Source of the DNA: Sipunculus nudus
Lineage: Eukaryota; Annelida; Sipuncula; Golfingiida; Sipunculidae
Length of the DNA: 64,000 bases
Reading direction: 5' to 3'
NCBI GenBank assembly: GCA_026874595.1
Contig: CM049313.1
Location: 34,561,159 to 34,625,158 of the forward strand
Part shown: one piece after another, positions 1 to 10,852 of the stretch
How positions within the stretch are numbered: the stretch's first letter is position 1
Layout of the letters: each line of letters opens with the position of its first letter
Notes under the pieces: generated by a model
Seen by the model: the letters and a program-made list of their open reading frames with translations, nothing else
Told to the model about the DNA's origin: nothing
Database searches by the model: none
Made by a program: the position numbers and the translations under genes

Positions 1-1852
1 CTTCACTTTTAATGGTGGATGCATTTTGTATAGAAGATGGGGGGCACTTTGTTTGCAAGTTCCATATACTGCTTTGATGGAGCTGAAGAAAATGCGGAGG
101 TCTTATTTTCAGAATAATGCTGGACTTTGTCAGAATTCTACTCTCGCCATGCTATTTTCTTTCTTCACTGTGCTGCTTGGACCTGACACTTCGGCTCCAT
201 AAAACAGTTGAAAGACATTCTACAATCTATGAAGGCAATTGTTCATCCACAACCAGGTATTTTTTGGTTGTCTCTTTTTGAAAAACCGAATGTTGAACTC
301 CTTCTCCTTCACAAAACTTCTGGTTTCCGTTTTGTTTACAAGCTCCTAAAAGAGTCCCGTGATAGGTCAGCGTGTTTTCCAGCGTGCTATTTCATCAATA
401 TCAAATGTTTTATAGGACAACGTTGTTTTCTGGGGGACGGTGCAGTGTGCAGTGTAAGGATCAATCTAACCAGGCGGTGGTGATCTAAAACTCGGCTGCA
501 TGCACGGCCCTGGTGATCCTGGGGTCTTGTGTATCGCAACCTCGGCTGACGGCTTGGTAGATTTAGTTGCGCTGTTTGGACCTCAGATACTTCCAGTTTA
601 TTTTGTATATGTCTGATTATCTGAAAGAAGTGTTTGTGAAAGTCGGGTTGTGCTCTACAGAGATAATTTAAACAGGCCTTAATCTTTATCCCCCTTTATC
701 AAGGGGGTCCTGCCCCCCCCCCCCCCTCCCCTCTTTGGAGCCGAAATAATCTTTTTAGGGTTTCAAACCAATTTTGCGACCCTGACCCCTTCCTTCCCGG
801 ACAAGAGGACCTTTTTAAGGTTTTCTTTCAATGTTCTTGGCGTTACCCTCCCCCTTTCATCAAAACCCTGGATCCGCCCCTGTAATATGTGAATTATTAA
901 GCAACTATTTCCATCACTATGTTCTTATAAAAAGAACACTACCTTTAAACTCAATAATTTGTCTAATTTGCATAAGATTTATAAAAACATACGTTATATG
1001 TAATCAAAATGAAAATGTTGTACCCGAAATACTTAACTCTTTCTGAAAAAGTAAAAATATCGATACATTTGTTTATGAAATTATCAATTCCACTTGTTTA
1101 TTCAAATTTATACAAATTACCTAATCAAGTTAGTACAATACAAATTTCTTGGTAACAGATATCGATTCTACAGGAAAAATTATCCCATTATCAACTGAGA
1201 TAGATTTTTAATTTGGGATTATCAAGTTGTTCTTGGGTTAACCATTATTGTACTGGCTGTTTTCGATTCATATATAGCCCTGGTTTTAACATGACCGCAT
1301 TCATCAAAGATGGCAGAAGAAAAAAATGCAAACATCTACAACAATATGCAGTAGCTTAGTAACAGTAGGTATCTTTATAGGTACAAGATAAAATTATCTT
1401 ATTATTCTGTGAAGAACGCATTCATTATACTAACACTTTAAACAATAAGTAAATTACCTCTTACTTTATCGACTTTGAATAAAAGTTTTAATCAAATGAA
1501 TTGTGGTGGCCTTTACATTAATCAGTCCAAAGCAACCCCCTATAAGAAAATCTGGATCCGCCCCTGATGGGGTTATATCTCAGACCTATCACGACATGAC
1601 TCTGTTAGTCATGGTGCACAGTTTTTTTTTTACATGTATATGCACCAATGACATGCAGATAAACATGCCACATAGACGATAACATTCAGACTGGGACAGC
1701 AATATTCCTTATCATAACATCTTTTAGGCCACGTCATTCTTTATCAGATCACAACCACAGCGTAAACTAAAAACGTACGGCTTATCAATGGAATACCAAC
1801 ATCAAGATTAAAAAATTGCATAACTGACAGAGAATACAACGTAACGGCGTGT
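1..1852. other. Intergenic, repeat remnants
   Basis: I see no convincing exon here. The stretch holds a short hairpin of C and G runs around 690-707, a poly-C tract (713-726), and two places (about 866-881 and 1553-1566) where the same end sequence GGATCCGCCCCTG appears, which looks like the shared terminus of an interspersed repeat. The open frame at 208-483 has no motif I recognise. Confidence 0.5.
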
Positions 1853-2353
1853 GTGATAGGTCTCGCTGAAACACCATTAAAGATGGCCGCAATGCTTCGG
1901 ATAGGCCTGCTCAAGCAATACCTTATTTTGATGGTATTATTATATAAATCTCTTGTAGCATTGATAATATGGGCTGCACAATCAAAACTCTCTTTGGTAA
2001 ATAAGACCAGATACGTGTACATTTCAAATTCAACAGCTATTTTGGGGGATGTGATGGTGCCAGTACGGATTAAACGTCCTGCTGTATTTCAGTCGCAAAT
2101 GGCGGAGGTTCACAGATGGCGGTGCCGAAGAATTCAACAGGAATGTGCCATACCCGCAGTTAGAAGTGAAAGGACACGTCGGCCGTTCGTAAAACCAAAT
2201 ATCTACGTTCTAAATATTAAGGTAATAATGTGCAAAGTTGCGAAGGCTGGGTCGCAATCTATTTTAGAATTACTTCAAAATCAGAAGAACTCAACCTCCG
2301 GAAACCGTCTGTATAATCTTTTAGGAACGGAGACCGAGGACAAGTGGTTATAA
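1853..2353 (+). CDS. Carbohydrate sulfotransferase, N-terminal exon (partial)
   Basis: First recognised exon of a Golgi carbohydrate sulfotransferase of the Sulfotransfer_2 type (HNK-1, chondroitin and dermatan sulfotransferases), which move sulfate from PAPS to a sugar. The frame has 166 codons. Residues about 17-42 form one hydrophobic segment after a short basic N-terminus, as expected for a type II signal anchor. Residues 81-110 are basic (HRWRCRRIQQ, RSERTRR), like the stem before the catalytic domain. Residues 127-134 read CKVAKAGS, matching the 5'-phosphosulfate-binding loop (family form C-x-V-P-K-x-G/A-x). An alternative start is Met11. The frame ends at a TAA only three bases before the poly-T of an inserted LINE, so the true exon end may be a weak GT near 2345. 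Partner exons lie at about 9488 and 10401. The family call rests on motif recognition, not a search. Confidence 0.6.
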   Translation: MIGLAETPLKMAAMLRIGLLKQYLILMVLLYKSLVALIIWAAQSKLSLVNKTRYVYISNSTAILGDVMVPVRIKRPAVFQSQMAEVHRWRCRRIQQECAIPAVRSERTRRPFVKPNIYVLNIKVIMCKVAKAGSQSILELLQNQKNSTSGNRLYNLLGTETEDKWL

Positions 2354-2388
2354 ACTTTTTTTTTTTTTTTTAACACTTTATTAATCAA

Positions 2389-2743
2389 ATGAAGTACATG
2401 TACAACGACGAATATCAGTTTACAATTTCAACGATATATAACAATACGCGATCCATATACATACAACAACAACAACAAAAAAAAACAACAAAAAACATAC
2501 AACTGACATACATAAGAACCAAAGGAACCTACATACACCGAAACAAAACAAGACAAAGCAGGTGTACGTGTCTCATGGGAATTTTTTAAAATTAAAGTTA
2601 ACTGTTTTATTTCTTTGTAAGCCTCTTCCTATTATAATAACTTGAGTAGAATTTATATAGTATATTTATTCCGTTTATTTAATTGATAAATATATTTTAA
2701 TGAATCTAATAAACACTTCACCTCCCCCCCCCCCCAGTCGATA
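2389..2743 (-). other. LINE 3' untranslated region
   Basis: Low-complexity sequence between the ORF2 stop and the poly(A) tail of the LINE, with A-rich and CAA-rich runs near 2465-2500 and a C run at 2726-2736. The + strand open frame at 2389-2589 is composition only. Confidence 0.6.
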
Positions 2744-3309
2744 TTAAGCATTGTTTAAGTTGGTAATTGGTTTCCAGAGATTTTCGTGATATTTTAGTTT
2801 TCCTCTGGAAAGTGCCACCTTTGTTTCAATGTCATAGTAATATTTTATGAAATTTCTTGCACCATTAAATGACAACACCTCTCTTTTACACTTTTTCACA
2901 TATATGTAATATTTTACAAAGAGTATAATTTTGTCCAGTAATCCATTTAAGCTTACATTCAGAATTATTATTTTAATTGAGAAAAAGTTTGGAATACCAA
3001 AGGTTGTGAGCCAGTCATATGTTTTTTCCAAAGTTCCTTGGTATAATCACATTCATAAAATATATGTGTGATGGTTTCTTTCTTACTGTTACAAAAAGTA
3101 CATGGTTCACTCTCTATAATACCGGCTTTAGTCAAGAATGGGTTTAATGCAGGAATACGATGCACAATTTTATATTGAAAATATCTTAGTTTTGTAGAAA
3201 TTGTTATGTTATCAATATTCTGAAAAGCTTCATGTATTTCATCTCTTGTGCACTCTCCTAAATCTCTTTGCCATATTAAAATACTATTTTCTGGCTGAGT
3301 GCATTTCAT
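2744..3309 (-). pseudogene. LINE ORF2 zinc-binding motif and C-terminus
   Basis: Two overlapping open pieces (2968-3309 and 2744-3031) in different phases. The upper one holds LRYFQYKIVHRI and then CTFCNSKKETITHIFYEC, a C-x2-C-x7-H-x4-C zinc-binding (zf-RVT type) motif. The lower one carries the hydrophobic tail with a KYYIY-type segment that closes many L1/Tx1 ORF2 proteins. A frameshift lies in their overlap. Non-coding sequence follows down to the poly(A) tail. Confidence 0.75.
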
Positions 3310-3463
3310 CGCAACTAGTTCATTATAAAAAGGTTTGTAGGGTTTGCATGTTGAATTAATCTATTAATTATATATATATGTGCTCCCTCATAGTAGTTAT
3401 CACAAATTTCTGTTCACCATTTATTTGGTATTGCATGTATAAGACTATTATATCTCATTGTGT

Positions 3464-4063
3464 CTATATGTATTCCATATATATCCTGTAATTCAAGTTT
3501 ACTGAACAATGTATACTGGTTATTTTTTTTTTCTTGATTAAATCTTGGATATATCGAATTCCTGCTTCATACCATATTTTATAGAATGCAAGTTTACCAT
3601 TAATTTTAATATGTGAATTACACCACAGTGACTCTTTCAAATAATCCCCGACTGTTTCTGGCGTATCATAGTTGAACTTGCACCATTCTTGCAGGATTTC
3701 AAACCAAAAGTTATTTAATTTTCTTAGAAAAAGAATGCTATGCATATCTTCATATTTCATATTGCAAGTGAAAATATAAGCAGTCATATGCTTTAAACTT
3801 GTATCTATTAAATGCCTCCATCCAACATCTGTTTTTCCTGTTAACAATCTCTTTATCCAAGTAATCTTTGTGGCTCTAACTTTTGACCAGATATCCACCA
3901 TATTCAATCCTCCATACTTTTTTGGTTCTATTAAAGTGCTTCTTTTTATTTTATCTATTTTGCTATTCCATATGAAATTACTGAGTAATACCTCTATTTC
4001 CTTTAAGCAATGAGGTAGTATATTAGGTAAAAGAGATATATGGTACTGTGATTGTGATATCAT
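3464..4063 (-). pseudogene. LINE ORF2 connection region
   Basis: Continues the RT frame after one TAA. It carries FIWNSKIDKIKRSTL, KKYGGLNMVDIWSK and WCNSHIKINGKLAFYK, a pattern found downstream of the RT thumb in L1/Tx1 elements (a GGL or GGI motif and a W-x-N motif). No enzymatic residues are expected here. The same pattern recurs in the second LINE near 15.0-15.5 kb, which helped to place that fragment. Confidence 0.8.
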
Positions 4064-5145
4064 TTAAGATTTTATAACTGTAATTTTTCCTATTGGCGTT
4101 AACTGTCGTTTGTCCCAAATATTTATCATGTTTTTTATTTTTGTGATTGATGGTTTGAAGTTTAAATCATTTAAATTTTGTAATCTATTATTAATTTGAA
4201 TACCCAGTACCGTCACTGGTCCGGTAGTCCACTGCAGGCCCATCTTAATTATTTCATTTTTTCCATGTTCATGGTTTCCTATTGGCATGATTATAGTCTT
4301 TTCCAAATTAATTTTTAGACCACTTATAGAGTGGAATTGGCTAAACTGATCAATGGTTTCTTTAATAACCTCGGGTCTACTTTCTATAAACAATGACGTA
4401 TCATCTGCATATTGTGATATTTTATGTATTTTGTTATTTACCTCTATACCTTTTATTTCTTTATTATTTCTAATTCTTGTAGCCAATATTTCTGCACAAA
4501 TGATAAACAAATATGGTGACAGGGGGCATCCCTGTCGGACTCCCCTGTTAATATTAAAAAAATTCGTGGACCAGCCATTTTTTAATACACATGATGTTAT
4601 ATCCTTGTAAAAGACTTTTATCCATTGACTTATGTTATACCCGAAGTTGTAATAATCAAGAGCTTTATGTGTAAAAGGCCATTCTAATAAATCGAAAGCT
4701 TTTTCAAAATCTATAAGCATAAGATCAGCTTTTACTTTATTATTACTGCAATGTGAAAATAAACTATAGATCCTTGTGATAGTTTCTCCAATATACCTAT
4801 TGCGCAAAAATCCAGTCTGGTCGGAATGAATAATGTTTGGAAGTACTTTTTGTAATCTAAGAGCTATACATTTTGTAATAAGTTTATAATCAAAATTCAA
4901 AAGCGATATTGGTCTCCAATTTTTTAATAATTGAGGATCCTTAGATTTTTTTGGAATTAATGTTATAACGCCTTGTCTTTGTGATATATTAAGTCTGCCT
5001 TCTGTGAAAGAATAACTATATGAAGCCATTAAGTCTTTCCTGATATTTTCCCAGAATATTTTATAAAATTCTGCAGGCAAACCATCAATACCTGGCGATT
5101 TGCCATTCTGGAATGTTTTAAAACAATCTTCAAGTTCACTTTCGG
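4064..5145 (-). pseudogene. LINE reverse transcriptase domain
   Basis: Reverse transcriptase core of the element, open for 338 codons from 5080. Visible motifs in order are WRPISLLNFDYKLITK, DQTGFLRNR, LIDFEKAFD (first catalytic Asp), GVRQGCPLSPYLF, and QYADDTSLF (YADD at about residues 224-227, the catalytic Asp pair), then LKINLEKT and VLGIQI. The motif set and the spacing fit the L1/Tx1 group. All catalytic residues are present. The break is a TAA at 4064-4066, directly followed by the next open piece in the same frame. Confidence 0.9.
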
Positions 5146-5670
5146 TTAATTCTTTATCACAGTAATTTTTACTTCTTCTGAGAGGGTTTCGGGATTATCT
5201 TGGAAAAATTCATTAACAATTTCTATAGGGGGCTGTTGCTGCTCTGAAGAATATAATTTAGTATAAAACGTTGATATTTCCTTCAGAATATTATTCTCGT
5301 CAGTAATATATTGAACATCTTTTTGCTCTGATGATTTTTCAATTTTTAGTTTTGTGATAGTTTTTCTGTTATGCAACCTTTTTTCTAAATTTAAAAAATA
5401 TTTTGACGGTTTTTCCCCTTCTAAATACCAGGTAGTTTTACATCTTAGCATAGCACCCTCCGTTTTTTCTTGCATTATGGTTTCAATTTTAAGTTTCAGT
5501 GCATTTATTTCTTCTAAAAGATTCTCATCGGGTTTTTTCCCGTACTGTTCTTCTAATTCTGCTAATTTGGACTCTGTATGCTGCAGTATCTCTCGTTTTT
5601 GTTTCATTTGTCTAGAAGCATATGTAATCGTTGCCCCCCTTATCTTACATTTAATCGTATCCCACATCAA
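5146..5670 (-). pseudogene. LINE ORF2 linker between endonuclease and RT
   Basis: A charged, largely helical stretch of 174 codons, rich in Lys, Glu and Gln, in the same frame as the endonuclease part above it. It contains the typical RT-proximal segment with YLEGEKPSKYFLNLEKR. Linkers of this kind join the two enzymatic domains in L1-clade ORF2. A frameshift just below 5160 separates it from the RT frame, where the signature NGKSPGIDGLPAEFYK can be read across 5120-5065 in the next phase. Confidence 0.8.
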
Positions 5671-5697
5671 GGCTGGATTAGCATTACTGTTAAATTC

Positions 5698-6438
5698 TTA
5701 TGTTTCTATGATGGTATTTTTAATTAATTCTATGTATTCTGGAATCTTTAAATATTTACAATTAAGTTTCCAAAACCCTGGTCCCCTTTTCCTATATTTT
5801 AAATCGAGTCTAATTCCGATTGATGAATGGTCTGTTTTAAAACCTGGAAAAATCCAGCTGTTTTCCACATTTCCAACAAGGCCTTTTGATATTAAGAAAA
5901 AATCTAGTCTACAGAATATATTCGATGGTCTTAATCTTTTCCAAGTGAACTGCTGAAGTCGCGAATGTTGATCACGCCATATATCTACCATATCTAAATT
6001 GTCTTACCACATATGTATTATATTCTGTGCTCTTTGATGAGTTGTAGGATTACCTCCTTTTTTATCCTCCTTTATATTTAAAACTAAATTGAAATCGCCT
6101 CCCATTAATCTGTTATCATTGGGAAAGGATTCAACGTATTCCATTATTGTTTCGAAAAAGTCTGGACTATCATGGTTAGGCCCATATATATTCACTAATG
6201 TAAGTCTTGATTCTTCAATTGTAATATCTAATAATAGAAATTGCCCTTTCTCGCTTCTAATAATATCCTGTATTTCAAAATTAAGATCATTTTTTATCAG
6301 AATACATACTCCTTTAGAACTGCTTGTGCCATGTGAAAATAATATAGTACCTCCCCACTCGGCTCGCCAAGTTTTTTCATCTTTTGGGGTACTGTGTGTC
6401 TCTTGTAAAAAAAATACTTTAGCCTTTTTTATTTCTGC
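5698..6438 (-). pseudogene. LINE ORF2 endonuclease domain (broken)
   Basis: Minus-strand frame encoding the apurinic-like endonuclease that nicks target DNA for LINE insertion. Reading down from about 6438 there is the catalytic strand with FLQETH, then KGVCILI, then VNIYGPNHDSP and GGDFNLVLN (6004-6195), then a C-terminal part with RLDFFLISKGL and FKTDHSSI (5701-5991), which supplies the family Asp and His residues. The N-terminal Asn-containing strand is missing because the element is truncated there. One in-frame TAA at 6004-6006 and another at 5698-5700 interrupt what is otherwise one frame. Confidence 0.85.
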
Positions 6439-6440
6439 TC

Positions 6441-7049
6441 ACACAATGTTAGACAAATATTATGCGAATATATGAAGTTGCATATATACTCATTAAAGCC
6501 AAACGGACCACCTTATTAGAAGATGATTAATTACTCCATCAACTAGTTAATGGAGAAAAAGGAACGATGTCAATGAGGTAACTACCACCTGCTTGCCTCT
6601 ATTAGAGGTGCCCATCTAGACCTAATAGGAATATATAGGGTTCTTGTATTAACCTACTCAATGCCAATAAACCAGATTATTAAAATTAAGCACTAATGGT
6701 GACAATATGTCTGCTTCATTTGTCTAACTCTCATTTCTTAATTAAATAGCATTTTTTAACTACAATAATGGTCAAGCCCCAGGGGCGATGTTAATGTTTA
6801 AATTTGCCAAATAATTAAAAAATACACCTTTGTGGGTGCGGTTCGTTTTTTTGTAAATCACAGGTAGAAAAATGCACTAAGTCCATCATAGTTTCAAAAA
6901 CTTAAAAAACTCATATACCTGTTCATTCTATCAAAGAGATTCTTTTTTATGGTATTACCTTTTTATAAATCTGAACTGATCTCCATCAGTTTACTTTCAA
7001 TTACCTCTAAGGTAAACATGTGTAAAAAAACAACTTTTAATAATATAAT

Positions 7050-7111
<62 letters not shown>

Positions 7112-9487
7112 CCATTCTATAGCCTGTGTTACACTCGGTACCAACCTCTGAAAATACGTCAGTTTGATAACCTTAGAAAATCATTGGCTAATCCTTTTAC
7201 AAGGTCCAAAAAGGAGTAACTTTAAAGTTGATATGACGAGCATTTTAACTTCAATATATATATATATGAATAAAGAACTCTGAATAATTATAACACTAAT
7301 CTATGTTCATTAAACAAAATTCCAGTGTGATTTTTATATTTTAAAGTCTAATCATTTATACAACCCTTTATTACTAAACTGTTGAAGAAATCACCTCATA
7401 TATGCGGCTTTTAATATTACATTTCACAACCAAAAATATTTAAAATAAAACTCTAGAGCTGACAGTGTCGCAAGCAATCTTTCTAATTCTTCTTTATGCA
7501 AATATCATTGTTTTAAGATCATTGCTGTATTACATGGCTGTACAATTGTTATTATTCATGTTAAACAAACACCATACTCCGTAGTGCATTTTGGCGCTTA
7601 TAATTCTCTGGTACTACTCAGAATATATCTCTGTTTCAAGGACCTATATAATTGTCAAAATACACCATGAAGGTAAGCTCAACCTACCATTATTTCAGTC
7701 CAGTTGACTGATTTCACCTCAGGGAAACATAAACGCTTTTTCTACATCTAGACCGCATGCAACAATACTAAAATAACCAGTAATACCTTTCAATAAAAGT
7801 AAAATACACTTTCCATACCAACATATCAACAAAAGAGCAACTGTGAATATTACCAAAGTTGTTAGTATATTCTTACATTAACCAAAATATACATAAAATC
7901 ATCAATAGTTCATATTCTAATGCAAACAACATCAGTACTTACCATTTTGATTCTATTCATCAAATTTCATTCAACTCATATGTCTTTTCCTTGTTGAAAT
8001 TAAGATAAGCATGATGCTATACATGTTATGTTTATCAAGGTGTTTGGCCTCTTAAGTTCGAAAAATTTCAATCTTTATTAATAATACCATCTTATGCAGC
8101 ACCTCTATTCTAAAACTAATATTATATCTAAAATATTCCGGTATGCTACTTAAAACATCAGTTTCGTAACTTTATTATTTGACATTAACCTAGGTGGTTT
8201 TCAACTGGTTGATGTTTAACATACAACAGTTTTAACATAAGGAAAAAACATGCTCAGTCCATGTTCAAATTATCAAAATGTACATACATGATACATATTA
8301 ATGTTTCAGCCATCATAACCGAAGAATCAGAATTTTCATGTGCTACTTTACATGTATTAAGATATTTCTTTAAACATTATTTTTGAAATGCCATCTATGT
8401 TTATTCTACATATAGTACAAGTCTTCATATTATTTGAACATTCAGTTTCTGAAGGTACATTAAAACTATTCTTACTATAGTCTATACTGTAGAGGTTGTA
8501 CTTTTTACGATGATACCTTTCACTTTGTTGTTGTGCACTTAACATCCATATTTGTTTCAGTTTCACCTGACTTCCAAATGTTCATTCGGTGTCCAGAATA
8601 AAATGTTGTTTTAATATCTATTAACCTTAAAAGTTAGATCCAGCTGTCAGTACAGCCGGTATCTTCTTAAATCTTCGGATTGTGATTCTCAACTGAGTAT
8701 CAACACTATTTAGTTTTAATACAGCAAGAAGGGATACAATCAAAGATTAATCTAATTCTACGCACAAAAGAACGGTAGTGTCTCTGGTCGAAGAAAAAAA
8801 ACTCTTGTGATCTCTCTTTGTTGAAACATGAGGAAGTCAGGTTGAAAACACATCAATATTGATTGTAATACTTCTATCCAAATTACTTAGACGGCACCGT
8901 TTAATAACGCATTTTTAATACATGTAATAACATATAAATGTGACATTGGTATCTAAGAGCAACACAAACTCACCCAGTTTTCACTTTCCTTAAGTTTTTT
9001 TTCTGTGTCCTTTTTTAATATCTTTGTTAATAACAAAATAATAAAAAAAACAAGGAATAGTTAAGTAAATTCATATGTTACATATACACTGCTTTCTACC
9101 AACGGATGTATGCAATTCTACGCTGTCACAATATTATGCCTGCATGTACCTTCACATTATCACGGTGTCATTAAAAGTTTCTCTGGGTAAACCTATAACA
9201 GTTACACATCTGTAAAAACAAAAACAAAAAAAAGCAATCCTCCCCATAATATCAATATTTCGTATGACATTTCATGTAATATAAATACATTTTGGCTAAC
9301 CGAAGGAAAAAAAAAAGGGGGAGAAAAGAAACGGTTTACGCAGACCCAATACTAATAGACTTTTTCCCACAATACGTTTATAAATAAAATTTAAAAAAAA
9401 ATAAAAATAATAATAATAAAGAATTTAAATAATTTTTTTCCCACGATAACTCAGTCTGGAATATAATTTATAATCTTTTTGTTTTAG
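6441..9487. other. Intronic or intergenic stretch, no gene seen
   Basis: AT-rich sequence between the LINE and the second sulfotransferase exon. It holds a (TA)n array at 7052-7103 and a short TA run at 7252-7266. If the sulfotransferase is one gene, this is the large intron, and a short exon with the 3'-phosphate-binding motif should lie in it. I did not find a convincing one. Confidence 0.45.
7052..7103. repeat. (TA)n microsatellite
   Basis: About 26 TA units with one TTTA interruption near the right end. Confidence 0.95.
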
Positions 9488-9777
9488 GTAAACGTTTTTA
9501 ATTATATTAAAAGTTTTCTCAAGAATATGTGCCATATAGACCATCAGCTTTCCAGTATAAGTGTCCGGGGGAGCGATAAAGAGCAGGAAGAGTACAAAGT
9601 ATGTGGTTATAAACTTACATTCAAACAGTTTGTCAAATATTTGATTTACGAGCATAGTATTGCTAGACATCCAAATAATCATTGGAAAAGATTCATAGAC
9701 GGATGCCGTCCCTGTGAAATAAAATATAATATAGTCGGAAAATTGAAACTATGTCTTCATAAACCAGGCAAACTTAC
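9488..9777 (+). CDS. Carbohydrate sulfotransferase, middle exon
   Basis: Exon of the same sulfotransferase as 1853-2353. It begins at 9488 after a good acceptor (CTTTTTGTTTTAG, ending 9487) in phase 0, not at the internal ATG at 9527. It encodes KVCGYKLTFKQFVKYL followed by NNHWKRFIDGCRPCEIKY and then VGKLK. In Sulfotransfer_2 proteins this is the conserved central block: a T-F-x-x-F helix, then H-W, then C-x-P-C-x-I-x-Y-D and an I/V-G-K-x-E segment. The frame stays open to a TGA at 9779-9781. Two donors are possible, a GT at 9753 (phase 1) and a GTGATG at 9778 (phase 2). The residues after VGKLK stop resembling the family, which favours the earlier cut or a small frameshift. Confidence 0.62.
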
Positions 9778-9890
9778 GTGATGATCCTAAAAAGCACAAG
9801 AAGATATACGGTTTGATAGAAGCAGCCTGTCGGGGCCCACTAGGAGAAGCAACAGAAGCCGAAAAAGATGTTTGTGGACATAAAATTGTA

Positions 9891-10360
9891 CGCTCCCGAG
9901 GCAGCGGAAATCTTGCGCTTCTAAAGAAGCTACAGATTTTTGCGCTGCCTGATTTGACCGTTTATGATGCACTTAAACACCAGGTTGTGCACATAGGCCT
10001 GTCTGTTGAATAAAACTGCTGATGTGACGAGCAGCCAACCAAATGCAAGTCAACAAACACTTGACAGGCATCAGGCTCCCCCCAGAAATCACGTGAGGGG
10101 CAATTCTCTCTGAGCCTGTGGCCTGTTCAAACGGTCGATGGGGCGATGAGCTGTCACTCAAAACGAAATGAACAACATTGCCTCCGTGTATTCCTCGCTT
10201 GGCTGGTAAACCGTGTTGTCTTCAATACAGGGTCTCATCTGATTGGACCAAAAAACAGTGCTCCCCTCTGGTGTAGAGATTCAGGATACAAGGTCATAAC
10301 AAACAACGCTTACGATATAGGTAGTTGGCCTATGGGTAAAGCGCTGTGTAAAGAAATTAT
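9891..10360 (+). repeat. Interspersed repeat A, copy 1
   Basis: About 465 bp that recurs at 23785-24203 and, as a short reverse fragment, at 61155-61246. It starts near GCTCCCGAGGCAGCGGAAAT and ends near GGTAAAGCGCTGTGTAAAG. The copy lies between the second and third sulfotransferase exons, so it probably inserted into an intron. I see no terminal inverted repeat and no tRNA-type box, so the class is unknown. Confidence 0.8.
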
Positions 10361-10400
10361 AGTAAAACACGTAAATAAAGCTCACTGAAAAAAAAAACAG

Positions 10401-10726
10401 GCTTTGACGTCACATCTAAACATTGCTCGTGGTGTCCGTCGGAGGGCAACTTAAGTGATTTTATGAACAATTTATGGCGCTATAACCTTAAATCTAGCAT
10501 TGAATATAAATGGAAAGACAGATATACGATGTTTTTAGAGATCATTGCTTCTCTCAAAGGGGAATCAGAGATGACCAAGTCGGTTTTAAGTGCTAAAAGG
10601 AACGCCCTCTATCAGGCATTTCAGCAACTACCACGTGAGAACATTTTTAAAATTCTACAAATATACGCAAGGGACTTTGAGGCATTTGATTACGACACCA
10701 GTGTTTATTTATCTGGCACCAAGTAA
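10401..10726 (+). CDS. Carbohydrate sulfotransferase, C-terminal exon
   Basis: Terminal exon of the sulfotransferase. The open frame can be extended upstream of the ATG at 10463 to an AG at 10399-10400, where a phase-1 join to a donor at 9753 is possible. An alternative acceptor at 10455 would fit the donor at 9778. The frame ends at TAA 10724-10726. The C-terminal block AFQQLPRENIFKILQIY followed by ARDFEAFDYD matches the family ending (F-x-x-L, L-x-x-x-Y-x-x-D-F-x-x-F-x-Y). The roughly 60 residues before it are Lys- and Ser-rich and variable, as usual between the central block and the end. The acceptor is unusual because it is preceded by A rather than pyrimidines. A polyadenylation hexamer follows at 10847. 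Confidence 0.6.
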
Positions 10727-10846
10727 CCCACGGCAGGACACCTGTGTGTAATATATGGTTTTTATCATCCTTGTGTTTTCCTTACACAAATGTACATTAC
10801 AACATGTCATTAAGATAAGGAAGATTATTAAATTGGAGTGAAACAG

Positions 10847-10852
10847 AATAAA
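10847..10852 (+). other. Candidate polyadenylation signal
   Basis: AATAAA about 120 bases after the sulfotransferase stop codon. A second AATAAA lies near 10959. Either could serve the transcript. Confidence 0.4.

Larger units (their letters stand above)
2357..6440 (-). mobile_element. 5'-truncated L1/Tx1-like LINE
   Basis: A non-LTR retrotransposon in reverse orientation. The + strand starts with a poly-T run (2357-2371), which is the poly(A) tail of the element. An untranslated stretch to about 2743 follows, then an ORF2 read on the minus strand from about 6438 down to 2744. Domains in order are an APE-type endonuclease truncated at its N-terminus, a coiled linker, a reverse transcriptase with YADD, a connection region, a C-C-H-C zinc-binding motif and a C-terminal tail. 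The frame is broken by three in-frame TAA codons (6004-6006, 5698-5700, 4064-4066) and by frameshifts near 5150 and between 3464 and 3031. The copy is therefore dead. I found no clear target duplication, so the 5' boundary is approximate. Confidence 0.9.

Noticed and set aside
4353-4610. + strand ORFs within 4.3-6.5 kb
   Set aside because: They are the opposite strand of the LINE reverse transcriptase and endonuclease.
7555-7610. Possible 3'-phosphate-binding exon of the sulfotransferase (a TPYS...FGAY phrase)
   Set aside because: The essential Arg residues are absent and there is no good acceptor nearby. Similarity is limited to four or five residues.
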